Below, one piece after another: positions 37,120 through 45,808 of a stretch of DNA of 64,000 nucleotides; position 1 is the stretch's first letter; each line of letters starts with the position of its first letter. Position numbers and translations under genes: made by a program. The notes beneath the pieces were generated by a model. That model was given only the letters and a program-made list of their open reading frames with translations, did no database searches and was not told the DNA's origin. This stretch comes from UKL13-2 sp044229235 (GTDB lineage Bacteria; Pseudomonadota; Gammaproteobacteria; Burkholderiales; Usitatibacteraceae), in contig JBGATH010000002.1 of NCBI GenBank assembly GCA_044229235.1, positions 1 to 64,000 on the forward strand. Direction: 5' to 3'.

Positions 37120-38016
37120 ATGAGCAGCACAGCCCAATCTTTCAGCCCGCTTGCCAGCGTGGTATTCCTCTGCGTTCCGGCCTTGAAGGGCAAGCCGGTG
37201 GCAGAGCAATCCCAGGCGCGCGTCGCGCTCGAATCCGCGGCCCAGGCAGCTTGTGAGACGCTGAAAGAAGCCGACCGGCTGGTGCTCGACGCGCCCCAGG
37301 GCATATTGCTGGTCATCCTTGCCAGCCCGCATGCGGCACTGCTGGCGGCGCAGCGCGCGCTGACTGCGGCCTCCGCCGGGTCCTTCGGCGTGTCCGTCAA
37401 TCATGGGCCGGTAACGGCCAGCGCCGGTTCGACGGGAGATGCACGGATCATCGGCGACGCCATCGACGCCGCGCTCAGCTTCGGTGCCAAAACACCGCCG
37501 GGCGGCCTGGTCATTTCGCGTGCCTTTCGCGACGCACTCGACAAGAGTTCGCCGGACGATTTGACGTCATTCCTGCCCGCGGGCATCTATACCGACGAGC
37601 AGGTGCGCTCGCACGAATTGTTTGTCCACCACATCAGCGAAAAACAGGCCGCGGGGCGGCGCCTGTGGCTGGTGACCGCGCTGGCCTGCTCGGCCATCAT
37701 CGCCGGCGGCTTTGGCGGGCGCAGCGTGCTGAAGAGCCTTGCCGCTGCCCGGCAGCCGGCAGTCCTCAGCTTCGATGTCAAGCCGTTTGGCGACATCTAT
37801 GTCGACGGCAACATGAAAGGCCGCTCGCCGCCGCTGTCGCAACTGGCCGTCGCGGCCGGCCCGCATCACATTGAAATACGCAACGGCAAACTGCCACCGC
37901 TGGTGACCGATGTGGAACTGGCAACCGGCGAACAGGTGCAGATCCGGCATTCGTTCAGCGCACCAAAGCCGGCAAAACAGCCGGGCCTGCTCGACAGGCT
38001 CAGGTTCTGGCAATGA
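37120..38016 (+). CDS. Membrane protein with degenerate nucleotide-cyclase domain and PEGA domain
   Basis: A 298-residue protein. Residues 12-140 match the class III cyclase fold in its second half (GDARIIGDAIDAALSFGAKTPPGG corresponds to the G-D-x-x-N-x-A region), but the first half VVFLCVPALKGKPV lacks the metal-binding Asp of the usual F-x-D-x-x-G-F-T motif and the Asn/Arg pair is gone, so it is a pseudo-cyclase. A membrane helix is at 182-202 and a PEGA domain at about 214-280 (GDIYVDGNMKGRSPPLSQLAVAAGPH). The stop overlaps the kinase ATG (ATGA). It probably senses or scaffolds for the kinase. Confidence 0.8.
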   Translation: MSSTAQSFSPLASVVFLCVPALKGKPVAEQSQARVALESAAQAACETLKEADRLVLDAPQGILLVILASPHAALLAAQRALTAASAGSFGVSVNHGPVTASAGSTGDARIIGDAIDAALSFGAKTPPGGLVISRAFRDALDKSSPDDLTSFLPAGIYTDEQVRSHELFVHHISEKQAAGRRLWLVTALACSAIIAGGFGGRSVLKSLAAARQPAVLSFDVKPFGDIYVDGNMKGRSPPLSQLAVAAGPHHIEIRNGKLPPLVTDVELATGEQVQIRHSFSAPKPAKQPGLLDRLRFWQ

Positions 38017-39260
38017 GCACCATGGAACTCACCCACCTCGGCCGCTACCGTCTCATCGAGGAACTGGGCCGCGGCGCCATGGGCCTGGTGTTCAAGGCCG
38101 AGGACCCGTCGCTCGGCCGCGTGGTTGCGCTCAAGGCCGTGCAGCTGACCTCGGAGGCGGCCGCATCGCTTGACTATGAAGCGCGCTTCAACCAGGAGGC
38201 AAGAGCAGCGGGCAGCCTCAACCATCGCGGCATCATCACCATCTTCGACACCGGCCGCGAAGGTACCTGGGCGTATATCGCGATGGAACTGCTGCAAGGC
38301 GATGATCTGCGCGAACTGCTGCTGCGGGGACGCATGCCCATCGCCCGGGTGCTGGACATCGCCGCGCAAGTGGCCGACGCGCTGCAGGTGGCCCACGAGC
38401 ACGGCGTGGTGCATCGCGACATCAAGCCCGGCAACATCATGGTGATGGCCGGCGACCACGCCAAGATCATGGATTTCGGCATCGCCCGCATGCGCGTGTC
38501 GGAAGTGGAAACGCAGGTCGGCCTGGTGCTGGGCTCACCGAAATACATGTCGCCGGAACAGGTGGCGGGCCGCCGCGTCGATCACCGCTCGGATATTTTT
38601 TCGCTGGGTGTGGTGCTGTTCGAAATGCTCGGCGGCATGGCGCCTTTTTCCGGCAAGGACATGGGCGAGCTGATGTTCGCGGTCACCCAGACCCAGCAGC
38701 CGCGTCCGAGCCAGCTCAATCCGAACGTGCCGCCGATGCTCGACCTGATTGTCGAAAAGGCGCTGCAGAAGGATGTGGCAACCCGCTACCAGTCGGCGCG
38801 CGAGCTGGCCGACGACCTGCGCCTGTGTCGCGATGCGTTGCCCGAGGACGAAAAGATGGCGCACGAAACCGGCGACGCCACCGTGCCGCTGGAAATCGAA
38901 ACCACCACACCCAACCAGATGGCCGGTGACGCCGCCAGCGGCAGTGATGTTGTGCGTGGCACCACAACCATCACGCAATCGCTTGTCGACATCGCCCCGG
39001 CATCCGCACCGGCAGCGGCAGACCCGCCCGCCGACAAGACCGCACCGAACATGCCCGCCGCCAACGACATCTGGTTCTCGCGGCGCTTCAACTCCGCCGC
39101 CGCCCTGCAGCGCCTGATGGCGCCGACCCAACAGGATCAGGTCGCCCTCAGCAACGTGCCGATGAATGCGCACCGCACTTCCCTGCTTGGCGGCAATGCG
39201 GGCCAGCTGGTGTTGCTGGTGATCACCGTGCTGATCGCCATCGTCATCGCCGCCAGCTAG
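38013..39260 (+). CDS. Serine/threonine protein kinase, membrane anchored at the C-terminus
   Basis: A 415-residue eukaryotic-like kinase. The glycine loop is GRGAMGLVFKA, the ATP-binding Lys is in VALKAV (K41), the catalytic loop is HRDIKPGN (134-141), DFG is at 154-156, and SPKYMSPEQ is the activation-segment end. The tail from about 290 is disordered and rich in Ala/Pro/Thr. A final membrane helix (LVLLVITVLIAIVIAAS) is tail-anchored, so the kinase faces the cytoplasm. Co-translated with the pseudo-cyclase/PEGA protein. The target is unknown. Confidence 0.93.
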   Translation: MSTMELTHLGRYRLIEELGRGAMGLVFKAEDPSLGRVVALKAVQLTSEAAASLDYEARFNQEARAAGSLNHRGIITIFDTGREGTWAYIAMELLQGDDLRELLLRGRMPIARVLDIAAQVADALQVAHEHGVVHRDIKPGNIMVMAGDHAKIMDFGIARMRVSEVETQVGLVLGSPKYMSPEQVAGRRVDHRSDIFSLGVVLFEMLGGMAPFSGKDMGELMFAVTQTQQPRPSQLNPNVPPMLDLIVEKALQKDVATRYQSARELADDLRLCRDALPEDEKMAHETGDATVPLEIETTTPNQMAGDAASGSDVVRGTTTITQSLVDIAPASAPAAADPPADKTAPNMPAANDIWFSRRFNSAAALQRLMAPTQQDQVALSNVPMNAHRTSLLGGNAGQLVLLVITVLIAIVIAAS

Positions 39261-39276
39261 GCCCGGGCAGGCAGGA

Positions 39277-39338
39277 CAAACTCCAGCAACGGCGCGGCCT
39301 CCAGGGCATTTTCGTGCCGGGAGCCGCGCCGGATGGCG
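39277..39338. repeat. Dispersed palindromic element, family A, copy 5
   Basis: CAAACTCCAGCAACGGCGCGG at 39277 and GGATGGCG at the end bracket a 62-base copy, including GGCATTTTCGTGCCGGGAGCC, which is about 90% identical to copy 6 (40008-40069) and in the same orientation. The two flank the small secreted protein gene at 39523-39891. Confidence 0.85.
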
Positions 39339-39522
39339 TTCCGTCTTTTGGTGCGGATGCGGCGATCAAGCATGTTGAAGATAAACCGATCGCGTTTCCG
39401 CGCCGGTGAAATGAACTTTCGCGGCCGCATGTTTTGTCGCCGCATCTGCAACGATGCGGCGACGCGATCATGCCTTTTGACGGCTGCGCCGTGCGGCAAG
39501 CCGCACCCGGTGCACGCCCGCT

Positions 39523-39891
39523 TTACTTGAGCAGGCCTTTCGCTTTCATGCGGTCGCAGGCGTTGTTGCGCGGTGCAGGCAAGGTCTTGCCCTGCTCCTT
39601 GGCCCTGGCTTCCATCGCGGCGTGATGTTCGGTCTGGAAGGCCTTGCATTCGTCGTAGGTCTTGAACGAGCGCATCTTTTGCTGGTTGGCGGTGCGCTCT
39701 TCGGGAGTCATCAGCGCCCAGCCGGGTGTATTGTCCTTATTGAAGGCAAACTGGTGCCCCTTGCCAGGCCCCATGCCGGCGCCCCCCATGGGCCCTGGGC
39801 CCGGCCCGCCACCTGGTCCGGGTTGTGCAAACAAGGGTAGAGCTATCGCGGCAGCCAACAGTGCAGCCACTTTCAGGTGATTCGATTTCAT
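39523..39891 (-). CDS. Small secreted Gly/Pro-rich protein
   Basis: A 122-residue exported protein. A signal peptide (MKSNHLKVAALLAAAIALPLFAQ) is followed by a glycine/proline/methionine stretch (GPGGGPGPGPMGGAG) and a charged helical domain with LMTPEERTANQQKMRSFKTYDECKAFQTEHH. Cysteines at YDECKAF and NACDRM could form a disulfide. Similar small periplasmic proteins occur in many betaproteobacteria, with no known role. The ATG at 39891 has AAAGGA eight bases upstream; an open extension further upstream enters repeat DNA. It is flanked on both sides by family A repeats. Confidence 0.75.
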   Translation of the reverse strand: MKSNHLKVAALLAAAIALPLFAQPGPGGGPGPGPMGGAGMGPGKGHQFAFNKDNTPGWALMTPEERTANQQKMRSFKTYDECKAFQTEHHAAMEARAKEQGKTLPAPRNNACDRMKAKGLLK

Positions 39892-40007
39892 TTTGAAGTC
39901 CTTTCGTCTTTGTTCAAACATCGTGTGCCGGATGACAGGCGATAGCCACGACTGCAGCCGGCAGGCAATCGTGGATCGATCCCGCGTGCGGCGCGCACGC
40001 GGGTCGG

Positions 40008-40069
40008 CAAACTCAAGCACTGGCGCGGCTTCCAGGGCATTTTCGTGCCAGGAGCCGCGCCAGATGGCG
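40008..40069. repeat. Dispersed palindromic element, family A, copy 6
   Basis: A 62-base copy nearly identical to copy 5. It lies just upstream of the small secreted protein gene and just downstream of the rhodanese gene, within the 200-base gap between them, so it may end the rhodanese transcript. Confidence 0.85.
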
Positions 40070-40092
40070 ATCTGCGCACTGCGATGCGTTGC

Positions 40093-41181
40093 CTACTCCT
40101 TGATCGTGCAGACCTCGCCCTTGCACGCCACTTCGGCATCCAGATATTTCAAGTTGGTGTAGCCCTTACGGCCAAGGATGTCGAAGGCCTTCTGGCTCTT
40201 GGCACCGGAAGCGCAATGGATGAACACGGTGCGGTCCTTCGGAATACGATCAGACAGTTTTTCGAAGTCCTCTATGGGCAGGTTGATCGCGTTCCTGAAG
40301 TGTCCGCGCGCAAAGTCCGACGGCGGCCTGATATCCAGAATGTACTCAGCGGCGGCCACGGCGCGCTCGAACTCCTTGGTGCTGATCTGGCCCGGTGCAT
40401 ACACCGGTGTCCAACTGGCTTTGACCAGTGAAGGCGCCGCAGCAAGCGGCGCCGCCCACGCGCTCACCGGAAAATAGGCCAGCCGGCGAAAGTCCTGGTC
40501 GCGCAATTCTTCCAGCGCAGCATTGACCGCTTCTGCATCACCGCGGCCGACCACCACCAGCGGGGCGTTGCGTGACAGGTCGGCAAGCAGCGATTTGCCC
40601 TTTTCAGCGCCAAGTTCCTTGAGGCTCATCTGCAAAGTCTGTACGCCGTTCGCAATGATCGTGCCCTGCCCTGGCATCGTGTCGATCAGGATCACGTTGC
40701 CCTTCTTGATGAAAGCTTCCGTCGCCAAAAGCGGCTGCAGTTTCTGGTTCCATCCCGGCACGCCATTGCGGTAGACCATGGCAGTGGTGTAGCCCGCCTT
40801 GCGGAAAATGTCCGCCGAATCGACCGAGAGCGTGCATTCGCGGCCGGCGCAATAAAAAACCACTGTGCTGTTCTTCGGAATGGCGTACTTGCTGATGACG
40901 GCGGCTGGGTCCTTCTTCAGCACGTCCAGCGGCAGGTTGATGGCGCCTGGAATATGGCCGGCGATGTACTTGCCTGCGGGCCGGCTGTCGAACAGCCAGA
41001 TGTCCTTGCCGAGGCGGCCCATTTCGTACCAGGTCACCATTTGTTCGTTGCTGACTTCCGCCGCCTCTGTTGCTGTTGCCGCGGCCACTGCGGGCTCCGC
41101 GGCCCAGGAGGTCGACGTCAGCGCCGTGGAGGTGCTGATGCCCGCAACCACAAGGGCGAGGACAATGAGTGAGCGTTTCAT
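40093..41181 (-). CDS. Periplasmic multi-domain rhodanese (sulfurtransferase)
   Basis: A 362-residue exported protein. A signal peptide (MKRSLIVLALVVAGISTST) is followed by a rhodanese domain at about 45-150 with the loop FYCAGRECTL (catalytic Cys 111), a degenerate middle domain at about 155-240 without the loop cysteine (NAPLVVVGRGDAE) and a third domain at about 262-350 with the loop IHCASGAKS (Cys 323). The tail CKGEVC adds two cysteines. Rhodaneses pass sulfane sulfur from thiosulfate or polysulfide to acceptors. Start is ATG 41181: AGAAAGGA ends six bases before it but touches the ATG at 41187. It follows the small periplasmic gene of the octaheme operon by 155 bases on the same strand. 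Confidence 0.9.
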   Translation of the reverse strand: MKRSLIVLALVVAGISTSTALTSTSWAAEPAVAAATATEAAEVSNEQMVTWYEMGRLGKDIWLFDSRPAGKYIAGHIPGAINLPLDVLKKDPAAVISKYAIPKNSTVVFYCAGRECTLSVDSADIFRKAGYTTAMVYRNGVPGWNQKLQPLLATEAFIKKGNVILIDTMPGQGTIIANGVQTLQMSLKELGAEKGKSLLADLSRNAPLVVVGRGDAEAVNAALEELRDQDFRRLAYFPVSAWAAPLAAAPSLVKASWTPVYAPGQISTKEFERAVAAAEYILDIRPPSDFARGHFRNAINLPIEDFEKLSDRIPKDRTVFIHCASGAKSQKAFDILGRKGYTNLKYLDAEVACKGEVCTIKE

Positions 41182-41336
41182 GTTCATTCCTTTCTGTTGG
41201 TCCGTGCCGGCGCGCAGCGGCGTTGATCGAGCGGTCTGTGCGCGATCCCGCTGTGCCATGGCACGGCGCTGTAGTGGCGCGGCGGGCGGCAGTGAATCTG
41301 CGCAACTGCCGCTCGGCCGGCCGGCAATTCAACGAA

Positions 41337-41660
41337 TCAGCAACCGGCAGTCTTCTTGAACGACTGGCTCAGGTTCTTGCCACCGGTGTTGTCGAACTTG
41401 GTGCGGATTTCGTCGCCCTCGACAATGCGTTTGTCCTTGAATTTTTCGAGGGTGAGATCGTCGGTAATGTTGATCGTCACCGCGGCGCCGGTCTTGTTGT
41501 CCTTCAACACGGCCGTGGCCGACTTGCCATCCGGCGCGACTTTGATCTTGGTGATGGCGCCGACCATCTTGACTTCGTCGGCGAAGGCGGCGGGGGCCAT
41601 GGCAGCAAGACTGACTCCCAGCACGGTGGCGACGATGAGGCTGATAACTTTGGCTTTCAT
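41337..41660 (-). CDS. Small periplasmic protein of the octaheme operon
   Basis: A 107-residue protein. A signal peptide (MKAKVISLIVATVLGVSLAAMAPAAFA) is followed by an all-beta-looking domain with DEVKMVGAITKIKVAPDG...ATAVLKDN and GDEIRTKFDNTGG, ending in Cys. I do not recognise the family; the pattern is that of small OB- or barrel-like periplasmic proteins. The Shine-Dalgarno is AAGGAG. It lies 33 bases after the DUF3373 gene, so it is in the same transcript. It could be a partner or chaperone for the redox proteins. Confidence 0.72.
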   Translation of the reverse strand: MKAKVISLIVATVLGVSLAAMAPAAFADEVKMVGAITKIKVAPDGKSATAVLKDNKTGAAVTINITDDLTLEKFKDKRIVEGDEIRTKFDNTGGKNLSQSFKKTAGC

Positions 41661-41693
41661 GATTTGCTCCTTGGTCTTAAAGAAAATTGCCGG

Positions 41694-43460
41694 TCAGAAC
41701 TTGACCTCGAATGTGGCATACGCGTTGTATGCCTTGGAAACAGGCGTGGTGGTCATCAGCTGGCCGTTCACGTCGGAAATCTTCACCGGTGCACCCACCC
41801 AGTTGTTGCTGCCGGTGTACTCGAAGTTGTAGTACTGCACGCCGAGCCGGAAGAAGGTCTTGCTCAGGAACGACGAGACTGGTGCGTTAGCCAGTTCCTG
41901 GATCAGATAGAGCTCGACCACATCACCGCGCGTGCCAAGTTTCGATGTCCAGATATCGTCGGCAGCGGGCGCGAACGTGATCCAGTTCTTCGAGCCGCGG
42001 TTGTATTCGGCACCGAACTTGGTCTTCGACGGCAAGTCGTAGCGCACGCCCATCGATATCGCGTTACCGCGCTTGTTCGACGGCGCCTCGGGATTGAAGA
42101 AGCTCCCCGTCATCAGTCCCTGGAAGCCGAACTGCGCCGAGACGTTGTTGTTCGGCCGGGTGGTGCTCATGGCGACATCGGCGAAGTAATTCAGGTTGCC
42201 GGGGCCGACGTTCTTCAGCACGCCCATGGCGCCCATGCCGAACCATTCGATGTCGCCCAGGTTGGTCGCGGGCATGGTGTTGCCGAAATAGGTGTTGCTC
42301 ATCTTCGGCGCATCGAAGATCTTGTAGCCGCGGTTCCATTGCAACCACACGCGCAGCGGATCGGTATCGACCGCAACCACGGCGATGCCCATCATGTCGG
42401 TGTCGGCAACGGAATTGGCCGGACGCGAGCGGAAACCGCTTTCAAAACCACGGCCGTAGCAAATCTTGCCATAGGCGCCGGCCAGCGCTTCGATTTCCGG
42501 CGCGTAGCCGAAGGACATGCCGTCGAAGGCGTAGTCGACCAGCAGCGCCGGGATGCCGCCGTTGCCCGGGGTGGGCGTGTTCTGCTTCAGATTACCCGGC
42601 GCGCCGTTGGTGGAAGGGCGGCGTCCCACCGAGAACCACATATCCTGGTCGGCGATATTGCTCCAAGTGGCGTAGGCGCGATCGACATTGAGGGTGCTGC
42701 TGGAAGGCACATGGCCCAGCGTGCCGTCGAACACGCCCACACGGTCGGCAAAGTACGGTGCCGCGCCGGCGTTGGTGATCGGGCTGTCGTCCTGCGCGCC
42801 GAACACCTTGTACATGTTCAGGCGCACATTGACCGCGACGTTGTGCGTGGCTTTGGCGTGCAGGTCCAGCGCAAAGCGGTTGCTGAACATCGAATCATTT
42901 TTCGGCTTGTAGGCAGGTACCGTCACGGCAAAGCCGCCGATGCCCTGGATCAGCCCGGCATTCATCGGGTTGCTCACGAAGGCGCGCGCCTGGTTGTAGT
43001 TGGCCACACCTGCCATGCCCTGCGAGAACTGCATCAGCGCCGACAGCGCGCCGGCCGTGGACATGCCCATCTGGCCGAAGTAGGCCGATGATCCCGCCGC
43101 GGTGGACGGATTGCCGAAGAAGTCGGCCTGCAGCCGGTTCTGCGCATTGCCGAAGGTGGCGTTCACGTCGGTGAAGGCGCGCGTTTCGCCGCGCAGGTTG
43201 TCCATGCGCAGCCGATAGTCACCGCCGATCGTGAGCCATTTGCCGATGGACTTATCCTCGACTTTTTGCACCTGCTCCTTGACTTCATCCGTCGCTTTGC
43301 GCGTTTCCTCCGTGCTGGTTTTAATCTGGCTTTTCAACTGCGCCACTTCGCTCCTGAGTTCCTGGATCATCTTCAGCAGGTCGGCTTCGCTGGCCTGGGC
43401 ACCAAGGGGCAGGAACAGGCCCGATACCAGTGCCGCGATGAGTGTTTTGTTGAATCTCAT
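41694..43460 (-). CDS. DUF3373-type outer-membrane barrel
   Basis: A 588-residue outer-membrane protein. A signal peptide (MRFNKTLIAALVSGLFLPLGAQA) is followed by a coiled coil (EADLLKMIQELRSEVAQLKS, about 24-70), then a long beta-strand region ending in phenylalanine (AYATFEVKF). The coiled coil before the barrel is a common OmpP1/porin-like layout in DUF3373 proteins. It follows the cytochrome b gene by 31 bases and precedes the small periplasmic protein by 33. Placed with an octaheme cytochrome and cytochrome b, it may bring a substrate or electrons across the outer membrane; a porin role is equally possible. Confidence 0.82.
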   Translation of the reverse strand: MRFNKTLIAALVSGLFLPLGAQASEADLLKMIQELRSEVAQLKSQIKTSTEETRKATDEVKEQVQKVEDKSIGKWLTIGGDYRLRMDNLRGETRAFTDVNATFGNAQNRLQADFFGNPSTAAGSSAYFGQMGMSTAGALSALMQFSQGMAGVANYNQARAFVSNPMNAGLIQGIGGFAVTVPAYKPKNDSMFSNRFALDLHAKATHNVAVNVRLNMYKVFGAQDDSPITNAGAAPYFADRVGVFDGTLGHVPSSSTLNVDRAYATWSNIADQDMWFSVGRRPSTNGAPGNLKQNTPTPGNGGIPALLVDYAFDGMSFGYAPEIEALAGAYGKICYGRGFESGFRSRPANSVADTDMMGIAVVAVDTDPLRVWLQWNRGYKIFDAPKMSNTYFGNTMPATNLGDIEWFGMGAMGVLKNVGPGNLNYFADVAMSTTRPNNNVSAQFGFQGLMTGSFFNPEAPSNKRGNAISMGVRYDLPSKTKFGAEYNRGSKNWITFAPAADDIWTSKLGTRGDVVELYLIQELANAPVSSFLSKTFFRLGVQYYNFEYTGSNNWVGAPVKISDVNGQLMTTTPVSKAYNAYATFEVKF

Positions 43461-43491
43461 GTTGTTACTCCCGGTTGATTGAGGATTGCGA

Positions 43492-44088
43492 CTAGTCGAG
43501 TTCTTCCCAGCCGGTGATCATCGCCTTGAGTTGCGAGGTGACTTTGTGGCCGGTGGTCGCGAGGTACAGATGTGAAACGAGGAAGGCGAGCATCAGGAAG
43601 GCGCCGATGGTGTGTGCGGTCGCGATCCACTGCAGCTGCAGGCTGCTGAGGCCCCACGCCGACCAGTCGGCGTAGAAGAGATAGAGCCAGCCGGTGATCC
43701 ACAGCAAGGGACTGAGCAGCGTGAGGATCAACAGATAGGTGAGGCGCTGCAGCGGATTGTGCTTGTTGCGGCGGCTGGGCTTGAACGGATGCGGCTCGTG
43801 CTTGAAGATGCCCGACGAGTAGTAATTCGCGACGGCGAGGACTTTCTCCCGCGTGGGAATGTAGTGCCGCCATTCACCGGTGGTGAAGTGCCAGAAGATG
43901 GCGAATATCCAGAGGCCGACCAGTGACCAGGCCGCGATGGTGTGATAGCCGACCGCCTTCTCGAAGCCGAACAGCTTGTAGGTACCGTGTATTTCGAAGC
44001 CGGTCAGCAGCAGCGTGATGATCAGTGTCGCCTGGGCCCAGTGCCAGAAGCGCTCGAAGCCCTTGAAGATGTAGACGCGTTGTGTCAT
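43492..44088 (-). CDS. Cytochrome b (thiosulfate reductase/formate dehydrogenase-like)
   Basis: A 198-residue inner-membrane cytochrome b with about four membrane helices. Candidate haem-ligand histidines lie in FERFWHWAQA, VGYHTIAAWSL, IFAIFWHFTTGEWRHY, and ATAHTIGAFLML/FLVSHLYLATTGH. The fold resembles the b-type subunits of thiosulfate reductase and formate dehydrogenase that oxidise quinol. Its ATG at 44088 overlaps the octaheme cytochrome stop (ATGA), with TCAGGAGA nearby as the binding site. It should feed electrons from the quinol pool to the periplasmic octaheme cytochrome. Confidence 0.9.
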   Translation of the reverse strand: MTQRVYIFKGFERFWHWAQATLIITLLLTGFEIHGTYKLFGFEKAVGYHTIAAWSLVGLWIFAIFWHFTTGEWRHYIPTREKVLAVANYYSSGIFKHEPHPFKPSRRNKHNPLQRLTYLLILTLLSPLLWITGWLYLFYADWSAWGLSSLQLQWIATAHTIGAFLMLAFLVSHLYLATTGHKVTSQLKAMITGWEELD

Positions 44089-45758
44089 TTGAGTTCTCCT
44101 GATTGCGGCGCAGTCTTGCGGCCGATGAGCCGCAGAACACCATGCCCCGTCACGCCCAGCAGCGTCAGCATTGCCAGTGCCCAGCCGGCAACTTCCACCA
44201 GCCGGTTGTGATCGCGGGCACGCCCGGGGAGGTAGAGGCCGTCAACCTTTTCCAGGCGACCATTGGCGGTGTGGCAGTCCACGCATCCGAGGGCTTTATC
44301 CTTCGGCGCCACCATGTGGGTGATGGGCCACATGCTCATGGTCTCGACGAAATCAAACTTGCCGGAGAAGGGCTTGTCGACGCTGGCCATGCCGGACTCG
44401 ATGGCTTTCTGCCAGTTGAGGTTGGTCCAGTAGGCGGAGTCGTCGTTACCGGCCAGGTGCGGCACGATCAGCGACTTGGTGACGGTGTCGAAAGGCTGCT
44501 TGCCACGGAAGGTTTTCACCGGCCAGATCATCGACTTGCCGTCAGTCGGACTGCCTTCGAACTTGTTGATGTTGATGGGCTGCTTCGACTTGTCGATCTC
44601 GTCGCCCAGCAGGGTGTACTTCACGGTGCCGTTGAACCAGATGTAGTCGGGTTTGACGTTTTCGGCCAGCACAAAGTCGCCCTTGGCCGCCGTGTAAGTG
44701 ACATAGCCGTCTTCATTCATGACCACCACGGGTTTGCCCTTGGCGTCGCGTTTGCCGGCGGTGGACCAGTCCCACGACATCTTGGTGGGCACGCCGCCGC
44801 GCGCAAACGCCGGAATGTGGCAGGTCTGGCAGGCGAGCTTGGCCGTGTGGTTGTTCAGTCTGGCGTTGGACTTGTGCGGTGCCTGGCTGTGGCAGGACTG
44901 GCAGGTGGCCGGATTGCTGCTGTCCATCTTGCCGCGTATGTGCGCCTCGGCACCGGCCTTGTCCATCGCCGTCGGCGAATAGCGGCTTCCCGGAACTTGG
45001 TGGCCTTCGGTCTTGTGGCAGGTGGCACAGGTGAAGTTGTTGCCCTTCACATCCATGTGCACGTCGAGGGCCTTGTTGGGGGCATCGAGCGAGCTGTCGA
45101 GGTCGCCGTGCTTCACGCCGTCGCCGCCGCCACCGTAGAAGTGGCAGGCGCCGCAGGTTTCGCGCCGCGTCTTGCCGACTTTCTGCGCGATGCTCGCCAG
45201 ATCAATCCCCTTGAGGATCTTGCCGGAGCCAGGCGGGAACTCGGTGTCCTTGGTCAACACATGGCCGGCAAAGCCGGCGGGCTTCTTGTAGCGCCCGGTG
45301 GTGTCGTGGCAGACCACGCAGTCAACGTTTTCTTCGGACGTGAAATCGAACTTGGCGTTTTCCATGCCGTAGCCGATGTGGCAACTGGCGCAGGCCTTGT
45401 AGTTCGATGAAACCGAGGTACAGAAGTTGTTGACGATGTGTTTCTTGCCCAACACCTGCTTGCTTTCCGGGTTCAGGTATTCCCATTTCCAGTGCTGGGT
45501 TTTGTGAACCTGTTTGGCGGCCTCGGTGTGGCAGGCGAGGCAGGCTTTGGTGAGTTCAGGGCCGGACTTGAATTCTTTCTGCAGCTCCTTGAACTTGCTG
45601 TGGTCGGCCGTGGTGTTATTGGGCCGCAGCGTGATTTTTGTTTCGGTGGGTGGTGATTTTGTCTCGGTCTTTGCCTCTTCAGCCGTGGCGCTGCCGGCAG
45701 ATAGCAGCGGGCCAGCGCAGCAGATTGCTATCGCCAGCCTTTTCAACATCCGTTTCAC
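44085..45758 (-). CDS. Octaheme c-type cytochrome, tetrathionate-reductase (OTR) family
   Basis: A 557-residue cytochrome with eight CxxCH motifs at about 73, 123, 147, 202, 244, 286, 310 and 492 (CLACH, CASCH, CVVCH, CGACH, CATCH, CQSCH, CQTCH, CVDCH). A signal peptide (MLKRLAIAICCAGPLLSAGS) leads and a C-terminal membrane helix (VAGWALAMLTLLGVTGHGVL, about 522-541) anchors it to the inner membrane, with the haems in the periplasm. The architecture matches the octaheme tetrathionate reductase family, which reduces tetrathionate and also nitrite and hydroxylamine in vitro. I choose GTG 45758 because GGGAG lies five bases upstream; an ATG at 45749 is nine bases on. It leads the FNR-type operon. 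Confidence 0.9.
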   Translation of the reverse strand: MKRMLKRLAIAICCAGPLLSAGSATAEEAKTETKSPPTETKITLRPNNTTADHSKFKELQKEFKSGPELTKACLACHTEAAKQVHKTQHWKWEYLNPESKQVLGKKHIVNNFCTSVSSNYKACASCHIGYGMENAKFDFTSEENVDCVVCHDTTGRYKKPAGFAGHVLTKDTEFPPGSGKILKGIDLASIAQKVGKTRRETCGACHFYGGGGDGVKHGDLDSSLDAPNKALDVHMDVKGNNFTCATCHKTEGHQVPGSRYSPTAMDKAGAEAHIRGKMDSSNPATCQSCHSQAPHKSNARLNNHTAKLACQTCHIPAFARGGVPTKMSWDWSTAGKRDAKGKPVVVMNEDGYVTYTAAKGDFVLAENVKPDYIWFNGTVKYTLLGDEIDKSKQPININKFEGSPTDGKSMIWPVKTFRGKQPFDTVTKSLIVPHLAGNDDSAYWTNLNWQKAIESGMASVDKPFSGKFDFVETMSMWPITHMVAPKDKALGCVDCHTANGRLEKVDGLYLPGRARDHNRLVEVAGWALAMLTLLGVTGHGVLRLIGRKTAPQSGELK

Positions 45759-45808
45759 GATTTCTCCCAAGGTGGCGCGACTTGATGCGCCGTTTGAATG
45801 ATGATTTC

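Noticed and set aside
41169..43091. Long plus-strand frame opposite the DUF3373 and small periplasmic genes
   Set aside because: Shadow of two exported proteins with signal peptides and ribosome binding sites on the minus strand.
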